A DNA stretch of 64,000 nucleotides from Aphrophora alni (Eukaryota; Arthropoda; Insecta; Hemiptera; Aphrophoridae), in the NCBI GenBank assembly GCA_963513935.1, contig OY740774.1:23703949-23767948 (forward strand), in the 5' to 3' direction. Below are positions 55,608 through 64,000 of this stretch, piece after piece; position 1 is the stretch's first letter; each line of letters starts with the position of its first letter. A program made the translations under genes and the position numbers. A model generated the notes under the pieces. That model was not told the origin of the DNA. It was given only the letters and a program-made list of their open reading frames with translations, and searched no databases.

Positions 55608-55730
55608 CCCCCCCCCCTTTTTTAAAGGCGAAAAACCTCTTGGTCAGCGCCTAATTAAGCTAATAGCGCTAGGGTTGGAAAATTATAAGAGTTGGTCAAG
55701 AACTTGATAGGAGCGATGAAAGAGTTGTGA
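55608..55730 (+). repeat. Fam-A repeat, shortened
   Basis: A C-run, TTTTTTTAAAGGCGAAAAAC, CTCTTGGTCAGCGCCTAATT (A-rich block deleted), AGCTAATAGCGCTAGGG and AGTTGGTCAAGAACTTGATA. Confidence 0.85.
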
Positions 55731-56277
55731 GATACTGAGGGTTCCGGCCCCATTATACAATAAAATACAAACAGATCTTCTAAATGTATGCTCAAAAGTT
55801 TCTCTTTTGAACCTTGCAGGAAATGTTAAATTGCATTGGTAGAAAAAATATCTTCGCTTGTGTAATTCAGTGCTCTGAATCGAATGTAAAAATCGTGTCC
55901 GTGACTCGGCCCTGGATCTAGATACTATACAAATATCACATTTTTTTGTGAGGTATAAAGTTGGAGTAATTATATTTTTGACCATAATTTCTATATTGCT
56001 CATCGCAGAGAGATTGTGTTTGTACTAAATTTAGTATGTTATAAGTTGAATAATAAACGAAATATGAACCAAAAAACTGTATAAAATGGCTACCATTTTG
56101 AAACTTTCAATAGTGTTCTATATAAGCACACGATAGTCCTCTATACCAGGGTGCCGCTACCGTGCTTACGTCCGACGACAACGACGATGGCTGACAGTAT
56201 ACAACATGAAGATAACCTAAAACACAAAGGTCGAATTATTGACGATTACAAACTTATCCGATACTACGTATACTGGG
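55731..56277. other. Unassigned DNA
   Basis: A 106-codon minus-strand ORF (55683-56003) partly overlaps Fam-A and has no family resemblance. CCGACGACAACGACGATGGC at 56171 is a locally CpG-rich patch. Confidence 0.35.
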
Positions 56278-56412
56278 TAAATAAAAAAGGAGGAAAAGAT
56301 CAAAAAATAAATACCCCAAGTCATCGAATACGATCAGGGGGAAAAGAGTATTCATCTGGAGTCCCGCGGGATTGCTAAACCCGTACGTACAATACTGAGC
56401 CCCTGCGGGCAA
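56278..56412 (+). repeat. Fam-A repeat with central deletion
   Basis: AAATAAAAAAGGAGGAAAAG (A-rich block), CCAAGTCATCGAATACGATC, CCGCGGGATTGCTAAACCCG and ACAATACTGAGCCCCTGCGG. H4-H6 are deleted. Confidence 0.75.
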
Positions 56413-56759
56413 TACTGGTAGAATCTGTTTCTGTCACCTTGAGTACCACTCTGAAAGGATTTTCATGCTAACTATCCTCCATGTTAATTTTTTGAGAGGT
56501 TATCTTGGGTCCTTTCTTACCTATTTGTTAACCTATCCTCTTTCTGCTGTCGAAGGGTGAACAAAAAGGGTCCATAGTAGCTACAGCCCAACCGGAATTA
56601 AACTCTGATGTCACTTTACCACGCTGTTACAAATGTAAGAGAACTTATTATGGCACGTAATAATATTTTATAAAAATAATTCAAAAACAACCTCGTATAA
56701 TCTTTTCGTAGTGTTATATAATCAAAACTGTTCGAAAACATCTCTTAGTTATTCCAATT
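56413..56759. other. Unassigned DNA
   Basis: Nothing recognised. Confidence 0.4.
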
Positions 56760-57017
56760 TCCTTGTTTAAAGGCAAAACGCCTCCAGATCATCATTGCCT
56801 TATATAATGAAGGAAGAAAGAACATATAATAAGTACCCCTATCTCTCGCATACTTGACTTAGCGTCAGGGTCGAAAAAGAACAAAAGCTTGTCAAGAGAG
56901 ACCTTAATTAAAGATGAAAGACAGAGATCTAACCAAAGTCTACATGAAAAAATCTGTAGATCCAGCTACTTGGGATTACAAAGCTCGTACCCACTAAACT
57001 GAGCTCTTGAGGGTAGT
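56760..57017 (+). repeat. Fam-A repeat, complete
   Basis: TTTCCTTGTTTAAAGGCAAA, CAGATCATCATTGCCTTATA, CTCGCATACTTGACTTAGCG, TTGTCAAGAGAGACCTTAAT, GATCTAACCAAAGTCTACAT, GTAGATCCAGCTACTTGGGA and CGTACCCACTAAACTGAGCT followed by TTGAGGGT. One of the best full-length copies. Confidence 0.93.
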
Positions 57018-57044
57018 TATTACAATTAAATACAATCAATATTT

Positions 57045-57430
57045 TCAGGACAGCGAATATAGTACGATACCTCAGTGACGTATTAGCAACACGTAACATA
57101 ACTTTTCTCTAGTTTCATTTAATTTATATCGCGTTACGATGTATGAGATCGATTTTCTAGTTCAAAATAAAGACAGGCAATATTTTAAATACAACTGATA
57201 TATTAGATTATCTCAGAAACGTATTAGTAGACACGTGGTGTAGATATTAATTTTACTCTATGTTATAAAACCTCTTTTATGTGATTGGTTTAAACCAGGA
57301 AATGTTTTCAAGACAGCTTATACAATAAGTTACCCTCAGTGACGTATTAGTGGGCATGTGACGTACATATTAGTTTTCTCCCGTCTAGGTTATATAAACT
57401 TCCATTCTGTGTGATTGGTTTACTTTCGAT
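57045..57430 (+). promoter_or_regulatory. Threefold repeat of a promoter-like module
   Basis: Three diverged units start near 57045, 57170 and 57305 with CAGGACAGCGAATAT, CAGGCAATATTTTAAATACA and CAAGACAGCTTATACAATAA. Each continues with CTCAG..ACGTATTAG and a CACGT/CATGTGACGT word. Units 2 and 3 then carry TTATAAAAC or TTATATAAAC and GTGTGATTGGTT. TGACGTA (CRE-like), TATA and inverted CCAAT elements therefore recur in fixed order. Function is inferred; a diverged LTR or satellite would also explain this. Confidence 0.45.
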
Positions 57431-57749
57431 GCTCAGGTTCAAATTAAAAACAACCCCCTCCCCCTCACCAGATTGTCTAGCTGGCTTCCGCGTTCTTTTC
57501 ACAAATTAACTTTTCTTTTGTACTGTATATTTTTATTGCTTGTTGTAGTAAGGAAGTTATCCTAAACTTGGAAGTGATACAATTGATCAAATTAAATAAC
57601 TTTTTCACCGCAGTGTTTCTGTTTTAACGCTTTGCGGGAGCGAAATAAACTGTTTGAGTTGACATCAGCGAATGTCTACGCTTTATGTCTTAATCCCGAA
57701 CATGTACTACCTTATTTAAAACCTTTGCTTCTCTCATATTTTTTTAGTT
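57431..57749. other. Unassigned DNA downstream of the promoter-like repeat
   Basis: It contains a C-rich CCCCCTCCCCCTCACCAG stretch and a 68-codon ORF (57632-57838) that runs into Fam-A and is not convincing. A transcript from the repeat upstream would enter here. Confidence 0.35.
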
Positions 57750-57965
57750 GCTTTTTTTTCCCCCGTTGTTGTTTAAGAGCGAAAAACCTGCCGGTCATCA
57801 TTGCCTTATTAAAAAAAAAAGAAGAAAGGCCCACTTGAATACTCTAATGGCGTTTAGGGTCGGAAAAGAGTTGGTCCAAAGAGCCGTGTAAGGAAAGATG
57901 AAATAGAGTGATCTAACCTAAAGGTTGCCAAGCCTGTACTCACTAAAGTGAGCACCTAAGAGTTT
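57750..57965 (+). repeat. Fam-A repeat
   Basis: CCGTTGTTGTTTAAGAGCGA, GCCGGTCATCATTGCCTTAT, TTGAATACTCTAATGGCGTT, AGAGTTGGTCCAAAGAGCCG and CTGTACTCACTAAAGTGAGC. H6 is deleted. Confidence 0.9.
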
Positions 57966-58229
57966 TCTTTAGTTAAACGTTGTAATTTACCCAGTACATG
58001 AAGTATATGTTAATCCAGAATTTGTCATTGTTGTTTATAATAGCCAACAATTTCGGCCTTTGCATTTTGACAAATCTTCACTCTTCATTGCCTTATGTCC
58101 GTCATTCGTCGTTATAGAAGACACAAGAAAAAATAAGAAGATGAAAGTTGATGTAACGAATATAGTGTGTTCATACAGAACCCTTTGGAAATTCAGAAAA
58201 GTCGATTTGAAAATCTCAAAATGACCATT
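57966..58229. other. Short unassigned stretch
   Basis: It probably grades into Fam-C; nothing else was recognised. Confidence 0.4.
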
Positions 58230-58500
58230 TTAAACAGTTTTTGTTCATATCTCGTGTTATTCTACTTATAAGACACTAAAACTCTATAAACATTTGTAGA
58301 TTTCAATTCTGCATGTAATGGTACTAACATTTACCTACGATGACAAAAAGTTAACTTATTGTAAAAAATGTAATTACGAACCTCCCAAGAAAAAGTGATA
58401 ATGGTATAATTACGAGATACGGCCAGGCCGAGTCACCGACACGAGCGTAGCGAGTGGAGGCTCCTTCACTAATTTATAGCTTCAAAGTCCACCAGGGCTG
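58230..58500 (+). repeat. Fam-C repeat
   Basis: AACAGTTTTTGTTCATATCT, CTACGATGACAAAAAG, CCTCCCAAGAAAAAGTG, TAATTACGAGATACGGCCAG, CACGAGCGTAGCGAGTGG and GTCCACCAGGGCTGAGACAC. Its closest relative in the window is the inverted copy at 61790. Confidence 0.85.
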
Positions 58501-59057
58501 AGACACAGAAAACAAACAAACGTTTGGAAACATTTAGAGGATCTGCTTGAATGATGGAGCTGGGCAAGTACCACGGTGGCGCAGATCATCTTGTTTTCCG
58601 TTACAATACTTTCCCTATAGGCCAACTAAACAAAGTAAGGCAATAATAGAGAGTTGATATCTCTTACATCAAAATTACTTATTGTTAAAGATATTAAATT
58701 AGAAGATGATGTATCTTCTAATAATACTTTAGAATCAAATAAACCTAATGGATAAAAAGATAAATGTTTTCCTCTTTTGAGATTATTAGATTGTTTTCCT
58801 TCACAAAACACAATCGAAAATACAGAGAATACCCTGCTGCCACACAAATAGAACTTCTTTTCAATTCACCAAGAGAAGTACTGATTTAATTCGACCAATT
58901 CACATTTATTTTTATTACGCAATTACAACGAAACGCATGTGCGAATCTTTATGAAATTTTGAGATAACCTTTGCAACTAGGCCGAAGGAATTATTATTTT
59001 AGTTTCAGTTTCAAAATGGCGGCTATTAAAACAGTGTAAGATTATAAGGCATCTGCG
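58501..59057. other. Unassigned DNA
   Basis: TTTCAAAATGGCGGCTATTA at 59011 recurs as TTTAAATGGCGGCCACCTAA at 62460, with similar text downstream (TTTCTA.AACTTT), so a further dispersed repeat overlaps here. The minus-strand ORF at 58626-58847 is unsupported. Confidence 0.4.
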
Positions 59058-59103
59058 TTGTTGTTTTTTTAAGCCGAAAAACTATTACTATCATCATCAC
59101 CTG
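59058..59103 (+). repeat. Fam-A head fragment
   Basis: TTGTTGTTTTTTTAAGCCGA and AAACTATTACTATCATCATC only; it is inserted within the repeat that begins near 59011. Confidence 0.65.
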
Positions 59104-59320
59104 CGGTTGATCGTAGAATAAATTGTGCTTCAAAATGTTAAAAATAAGAGTATCTACGAAGTAGGTATAAGGAGCAGTTGCGTAAAAAACTGCAAATGAA
59201 AATGAAAATTGAATCGTTTTCTACAACTTTCTCAAGGGAAGTTTTTACCATTAAATTATGTGTCCATTAATTGTACTGTATTTACTTTTGTATGTTTTCA
59301 TTTACATACATTAAATTTTT

Positions 59321-60302
59321 TCAATGTCTTAGAAATATAGAATCTCCTAGTCCTCAAATACTCAGTCAGACTCTGAAGTGAACAAGAGTTGATCAGGAGA
59401 GACTTAATATGAAAGACAAAAAGAGGCATCTTACTCAACACTACATGAATTGTTTTCATTATTTAAGGCGAAAAACCTCATGTGTCATCATCGGAGTTGG
59501 TCATGAGATACCCGATAGAAAAAAAGAAAGAGAGATATCTATCCCAAGACTACAAATACAATGATTTAGATTCATTTATAGGCATCGTCCTTGCCATATT
59601 CAACATAAATGAGACCATTCTTTGTGCCCAAGTGTTCGGGTTTGATCAAGGTATATAAATTCAAATTAACGGTAGTTATGCCCACTACTCACGAACGATA
59701 ATTACGCCCCCGCCTGTGAATGGTGTTTTATTCACGTGTACAGTAGCGGATATTATTTAGTGTTACTTCTTAGTCGTGAATAATGTTATTTCAGCTCACT
59801 AGACAGTAGCGAAATTGGTTTACAAAAACAATTTAGAATGTATTAAAACTTCAGATGTGCGAGGTGCTGTTCATATAATTACTAGTATTGATCTGTCATC
59901 ACTTAATTCTTCCGAGTAATGATACTTTTCAAAAGATGATAATGTTACAGTGTGTGACAAAGTCTGCGCATTTATGATTCGTTTATTGGTTCTTAGAACA
60001 GTCCATGTGAACTAATATTATATAACGTATAATGAAATGTTGAGAAGGGAGAGGTAGGTAACATTTGTTGACTGGTTGATTGTCTACGATTGGACTGAGA
60101 GGCTAGAGACGGGTGGGCTAATCAGCAGCAAATGCCCTTAAGAGCTGTTCCCTCTTCCAGTATACTACTTCCATTTAACTAGCAATATGTCAATCGTTTG
60201 GTTTACTTACTCACGTGTTCATTATTGATGAGTAATCGATGTTGGGTTTTTCTCAGAATTATACTTTTGAGATAACCTGAGCCCAATCCCTCCAAAAAAG
60301 GA
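59321..60302. repeat. Left arm of a 2.3 kb palindrome
   Basis: It pairs with 60689-61650. Anchors: TCAATGTCTTAGAAATATAG (59321) with its complement near 61631, and CCTGAGCCCAATCCCTCC (60276) with GGAGGGATTGGGCTCAGG (60698). By eye the arms are above 90% identical over nearly 1 kb. Confidence 0.93.
59335..59570 (+). repeat. Fam-A repeat inside the left palindrome arm
   Basis: TCCTAGTCCTCAAATACTCA, AGTTGATCAGGAGAGACTTA, ACTCAACACTACATGAATTG, then a second head (TTATTTAAGGCGAAAAACCT, ATGTGTCATCATCGGAGTTG) and ATCCCAAGACTACAAATACA. Two partial copies are fused head to tail. Confidence 0.85.
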
Positions 60303-60688
60303 TTTATTATATATTGTTTAGTATGTGTTATGTACTTTGGTTATATGAATATTAAAGTTAGAAACATTAACTTTACAATAGTACCTACATTATTGTGACG
60401 GGACGATTTTAGGTGGGGAAATTTTCAATTGGAAAAAAGAAGGGAAAAAAGGAGAAAAAAAGAAGAAGAAGAAAGAAGAAAAAAAAGGGGAAAAAAAGAT
60501 CTTTGGGACAAGGCGTTTCGATTGGGAATTCCAGGGAAAGCTATAAATATCTTCAAATTTTATCGGGAATGTTATTTATAATTTTAAAAATTTCGAGTTA
60601 TAGAATAAATGTCTTGAGATATAGAAACTTAGGTATTTTTTATAAAAATCAGTTCATTTCCTTGAACTGCAGAGAACTGTACAAGGAA
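60303..60688. other. Palindrome spacer with a polypurine tract
   Basis: Unique sequence with an A/G-only tract at about 60430-60500 that creates a Lys/Arg-rich 118-codon ORF (60413-60769). The ORF crosses into the arm and is not supported as a gene. Confidence 0.6.
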
Positions 60689-61650
60689 TCCTTTTTTGGA
60701 GGGATTGGGCTCAGGTTATTTCAAGAGCGTAATTCTGAGAAAAATTCAACATTGATTACTCATCAATAATGTACACGTGAGAAAGTAAACCAAACGATTG
60801 ACAAATTGCTAATTAAATGGAAGTAGAGTACTAGAAGAGGGAACAGCTCGTTAAGGGCATTTGCTACTGATTAGCCCCCAACCTCTAGTCTCTCAGTCCA
60901 CTCGCAGAGAATCAACAAGTCATCAAACGTTACCTACCTCTCCCTTCTCAACACTACATTCAACGTTATAACATTAGTTCACATGGACTGTTCTAAGAAC
61001 CAATAAATGAATCATAAATGCGCAGACTTTTTCACACACTGTAACATTATCATCTTTTGAAAAGTATCATTACTCGGAAGAATTAAGTGATGACAGATCA
61101 ATACTAGTAATTATATGAACAGCACCTCGCACATCTGAAGTTTAAATACATTCTAAATTGTTTTTGTAAACCAATGCCACTACTGTCTAGTGAGCTGAAA
61201 TAACATTATTCACGACTAAGAAGTAACACTAAATAATATCCGCTACTGTACACGTGAATAAAATACCATTTACAGGCGAGGGCGTAATTATCGTTCGTGA
61301 GTAGTGGGCATAACTACTGTTAATTTGAATTTATATACCTTGATCAAACCCGAACACTTGGGCATAACGAAGGGTCACATTTATGTTGAATATGGCAAGG
61401 ACGATGCCTATAAATGAATCTAAATCATTGTATTTGTAGTCTTGGGATAGATCTCTCTCTTTCTCATGACCAACTCCGATGATGACACATGAGGTTTTTC
61501 GCCTTTAAATAATGAAAACAATTCATGTAGTGTTGAGTAAGATGCATCTTTTTATCTTTCCTATTAAGTCTCTCCTGATCAACTCTTGTTCACTTCAGAG
61601 TCTGACTGAGTATTTGAGGACTAGGAAATTCTCTATATCTAAGACATTGT
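60689..61650. repeat. Right arm of the 2.3 kb palindrome
   Basis: Reverse complement of 59321-60302, with a few small indels and substitutions. Confidence 0.93.
61435..61650 (-). repeat. Fam-A repeat inside the right palindrome arm
   Basis: Mirror of 59335-59570. On the minus strand it has CTCAAATACTCAGTCAGACT, GAGTTGATCAGGAGAGACTT and TTTAAAGGCGAAAAACCTCA. Confidence 0.85.
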
Positions 61651-61689
61651 AGGTTTACTGTTTAAACAAAATTAATATTCCCCCCCCCT

Positions 61690-61780
61690 CCCCCCAGAGG
61701 CTCGCTAATGAGTACGGACATGACGAGCGATTTTGAGGGATTTACACCTCCATTCTTGTAGTTTCGGGTTACTTACTAGG
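61690..61780 (-). repeat. Fam-A 3' tip, minus strand
   Basis: On the minus strand it has AACCCGAAACTACAAGAATG (H5-like), GAGGTGTAAATCCC (H6-like) and CGTACTCATTAGCGAGCCTC (H7 hairpin with compensating changes), after a C-run at 61680-61688. Confidence 0.75.
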
Positions 61781-61789
61781 CACGTGTCA

Positions 61790-62020
61790 GTGTCTCGGCA
61801 CTGGTGGGCCTCACGGCTGTACATATACAAAGAAGCATCCACACACAACGCTCGTGGCGATGACTCGTAATTATACGAAAACCACGTTTTCTTGGAAGTT
61901 TAGGATTAGAATTTACATTTATTATAATAGCTTTGCTTTGTCATTGTGGAAAAGTAGGGTTAGTACCATGCAGAAATCTGTTAAAATGTATATTTTCGTG
62001 TGTTGAGTTTAATAACACAC
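61790..62020 (-). repeat. Fam-C repeat, minus strand
   Basis: On the minus strand: TTCATATCTCGTGTGTTATT, TTCTGCATGGTACTAACCCT, ACAATGACAAAGCAAAG, TTCCAAGAAAACGTGG, TAATTACGAGTCATCGCCAC and GGCCCACCAGTGCCGAGACA. Together with 58230-58500 it flanks the palindrome in opposite orientation. Confidence 0.85.
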
Positions 62021-62624
62021 GAGATATGAATAAAAAAAAACTGTTTAATATGTACACCATTTTGACATATTCAAGCAGATTTTTTTCTGAATTTCAATAG
62101 GGTTGTAAAGTGCATACGAGAACCAATCTATACCAAATTCAATTAGTTTTGTAGCCGCTTTCGTGGTTACAAACAACAACGGACGAAAGATGTTGTCTAA
62201 AGTCTTTTTTTCGGTTTCTTGAGGGTATAAAACATGAAGTTCAATCAAAAACGAAAGGTGAAAATTTTGACGATTGCCAAATTTGCCCTATTACCTTCTT
62301 TATTGGGTTAAGTAATTTGGTTAACCGAGCTCTGTTAGGCTTATTTAAACTCGCTTATATGTCATTTTATCAATATGTCTGTGTGATTTTAATGCACGAA
62401 TTTTCATTTCAAATAAGGCAGACGATTTACGTACTAGAATATGTATTGTTTTTCTATTTTTAAATGGCGGCCACCTAAAACAGTGCATGGTTTCAACTAC
62501 AGACGATGGTGCTTTATTTAGTTCGAAGTAAAAATATAGTTGTAAGATAAAAATAAGTCACAAAAGAACTTTAAATGAAAATATGAAATTGGAAATAATT
62601 TCTAAAACTTTTCATTAGGATGTT
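62021..62624. other. Fam-C-associated and unassigned DNA
   Basis: TTTAAATGGCGGCCACCTAA at 62460 is a relative of 59011. A GTGTACATATTAAACAG (minus) stretch continues the Fam-C end. No gene was supported. Confidence 0.45.
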
Positions 62625-63460
62625 TTAAAACTCCGAAAACGGAGATGGGTACGGAGGGTGGTATAAATGGGATTAACCCAGAGAGCTCCACCGTACTATG
62701 TCTAGGCAAGCATGCTACTGTTTTCCAAGTAGAAGTTTGTGCAATCTCCGAATGCATCAAGGAGAATCTAAGAATGGAATACAAAGGTAAGAACATTCTG
62801 ATCTTCACGGACAGTCAAGCTGCAATTAAGGCACTAAACACGACTAGAGTAAAGTCGAAGTTGGTATGAGACTGCATCTCATCATTGATAAAGCTTAGTC
62901 AGGTGAACACGGTCACTGTGGGCTGGGTTCCTGGCCATTCAGGTATCGATGGAAATGAGAGAGCAGATGAATTAGCCAGGGTAGGTTCAGAATCCCCTTT
63001 CGTGGGCCCGGAGCCGGTGTCGTGGTCTCCTATGGACATGCCAGAGTAGCGGTTGATACATGGATACGGGACGGGATGAATAAGGCCTGGACAAATTCAA
63101 AAACAAGTAGACTTGCAAAGAGGTTACTTAGACCAAGCAAGAAACATGCTGGAAAAATTATCTCTCTTAGAAGGGATAACATGAGTTGGGTGGTTTGGCT
63201 TTTAACGAGCCACTGTCACCTCAGAAAACTCCTTTAATAGGATAGAGATTGCTGCAGAAAATATTTGGAGGAAATGTGGTTTGGCTGAAGAGTCCGCAGA
63301 ACACATTCTCTTAGGGTGTGAGGCGTTAGGACGAGCAAGGCTATACTCTCTAGGCCCTCCGGGGAAGGAGATGGAAACCATCCTAGAGAACCCGATAGGT
63401 AGCATCTGTTCCTTCATAAGGATGGCAGGTATTACTGAGTGGGTGTAGGATGGAACTTGG
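62625..63460 (+). pseudogene. Non-LTR retrotransposon fragment: RNase H domain and C-terminal finger
   Basis: The frame from about 62625 reads KTEMGTEGGIN, FQVEVCAISECIKENL (Glu of the active site), ILIFTDSQAAIKAL (central Asp), VGWVPGHSGIDGNERADELA (terminal Asp). This is the RNase H fold carried downstream of RT in I/R1/LOA-type elements, where it degrades the RNA strand of the hybrid. The first catalytic Asp lies beyond the 5' truncation. A TGA at 62867-62869 replaces a usual Trp codon in the middle of the domain. After a frame change near 63030-63230, KCGLAEESAEHILLGC and EALGRARLYSLGPPG form the C-terminal finger; the first Cys of the expected CxxC appears as Trp. Dead copy. Confidence 0.88.
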
Positions 63461-64000
63461 GGCGGCAAAATACCTTCAGGTCGACCTCTGACGGAGGTTA
63501 TCACAGCCCAAAAAAAACCTTCCTGGGTGTTTTCACTTATGTAAATTAAAACCTTTTCGAGTTTTACACAGTTACGACAATATCAAATCAATTATTACTT
63601 TCATAACAGCTACAGTTGGATAAAGTCCTATTATATATTTTTATTCTATTCAATAAGTCTAATCATTTTTAATCTCAATGTTTAATCGTTAAGTATAGGA
63701 GAAGTAATCTTTAAACCTTACTGATATAGAAGATTAGTATCGTCTATCTGTGCTAAGCATAGATTGCAGTGAGTGTACGATAGGATGTTTTAAAGTGTGA
63801 TCAAGACTTCAGTGTTTACAACAAAGACAAGTCTTCTCTATTAGCATCATTCAAGTTGCCCAGTCGATGTCATTTCTTTCGTTAATTTTTCAGGAGAAAT
63901 ACCTTTATCCTTTGTTCAAATTGCAAATAAATCCTACCAATTCTTCTCTATACAGAAAACAGTTTGCAGTACTCTTTCTACTTGTAAGCTTGCAACCTGT
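63461..64000. other. Non-LTR 3' flank and unassigned DNA to the window end
   Basis: About 63461-63550 (TGGAACTTGGGGCGGCAAAA, GGTCGACCTCTGACGGAGGT) is likely the element's 3' UTR. The minus-strand ORF at 63202-63504 is a shadow of the fragment. Nothing further was recognised. Confidence 0.45.

Noticed and set aside
60413..60769. Lys/Arg-rich protein of 118 codons
   Set aside because: The basic stretch is an A/G tract in a palindrome spacer, and the rest reads through a palindrome arm.
1..64000. tRNA-derived SINE explanation for Fam-A
   Set aside because: I could not find convincing A-box and B-box sequences at either end, and the strand bias is not typical of SINE insertion.

Overview
This 64 kb window is AT-rich, non-coding-dominated eukaryotic nuclear DNA. 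The repertoire points to an arthropod, probably an insect: Penelope-like elements with GIY-YIG endonucleases, a TTAA-flanked piggyBac, a PIF/Harbinger fragment, CR1/Jockey-like and RNase H-bearing non-LTR fragments, and spliceosomal exons. The order cannot be fixed from this sequence. There are no operons, rRNA genes, CRISPR arrays or recognisable tRNA genes.

Host gene content is minimal. An internal exon (648-755) and a terminal exon (6357-6473) on the + strand join in phase and probably form the 3' end of one gene I do not recognise. Its 5.6 kb intron holds a decayed Penelope-like element. The internal exon also exists as a 10-base tail at the window edge and as a frameshifted inverted copy (1274-1383).

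Most of the window is a graveyard of one dispersed repeat, called Fam-A here. It is about 260 bp long, with about 50 full or partial copies. Its hallmarks in order are H1 TTGTTGTTTAAAGGCGAAAA, H2 CTCTCGGTCATCATCGCC, an A-rich stretch, H3 CTCGAATACTCTAATAGCGT, H4 GTTGGTCAAGAGAGACCTGA, H5 GATCTAACCCAAGACTACAT, H6 GGTGTAGATCCAGCTAGG and H7 GTACTCACTAAAGTGAGCCC (a hairpin). Fam-A recurs with Fam-B (signature CGGCATTGCGGA then CCCGTGTTCCATCAGAAATC), a linker, and sometimes Fam-C (signature CACGAGCGTAGCGAGT), in the order A-B-linker-A. Nearly every Fam-A copy is on the + strand; the exceptions lie inside or next to inverted repeats. That fits a decayed head-to-tail array or a rolling-circle-type element better than independent insertions.

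Several tandem arrays arose from different parts of this composite: 54/60 bp units at 9.2-9.9 kb, 217 bp units at 10.3-10.8 kb, 53 bp hairpin units at 17.5 kb and 93 bp units at 45.6-46.4 kb.

Layout: 0-6.5 kb host exons, inverted duplication and Penelope element; 7-9 kb Harbinger and non-LTR fragments; 9-19 kb Fam-A/B and minisatellites; 19.4-22.7 kb a large palindrome; 24.5-26.6 kb piggyBac; 28.1-30.4 kb a second Penelope element split by a 1.3 kb TTAA element; 30.5-59 kb the Fam-A field, with an inverted-repeat family (Fam-D), a minisatellite, a long-TIR MITE (52.3-52.8 kb) and a repeated promoter-like module (57.0-57.4 kb); 59.3-61.7 kb a second palindrome; 62.6-63.5 kb a non-LTR RNase H remnant. 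All boundaries were aligned by eye and are approximate unless a target-site duplication is given.
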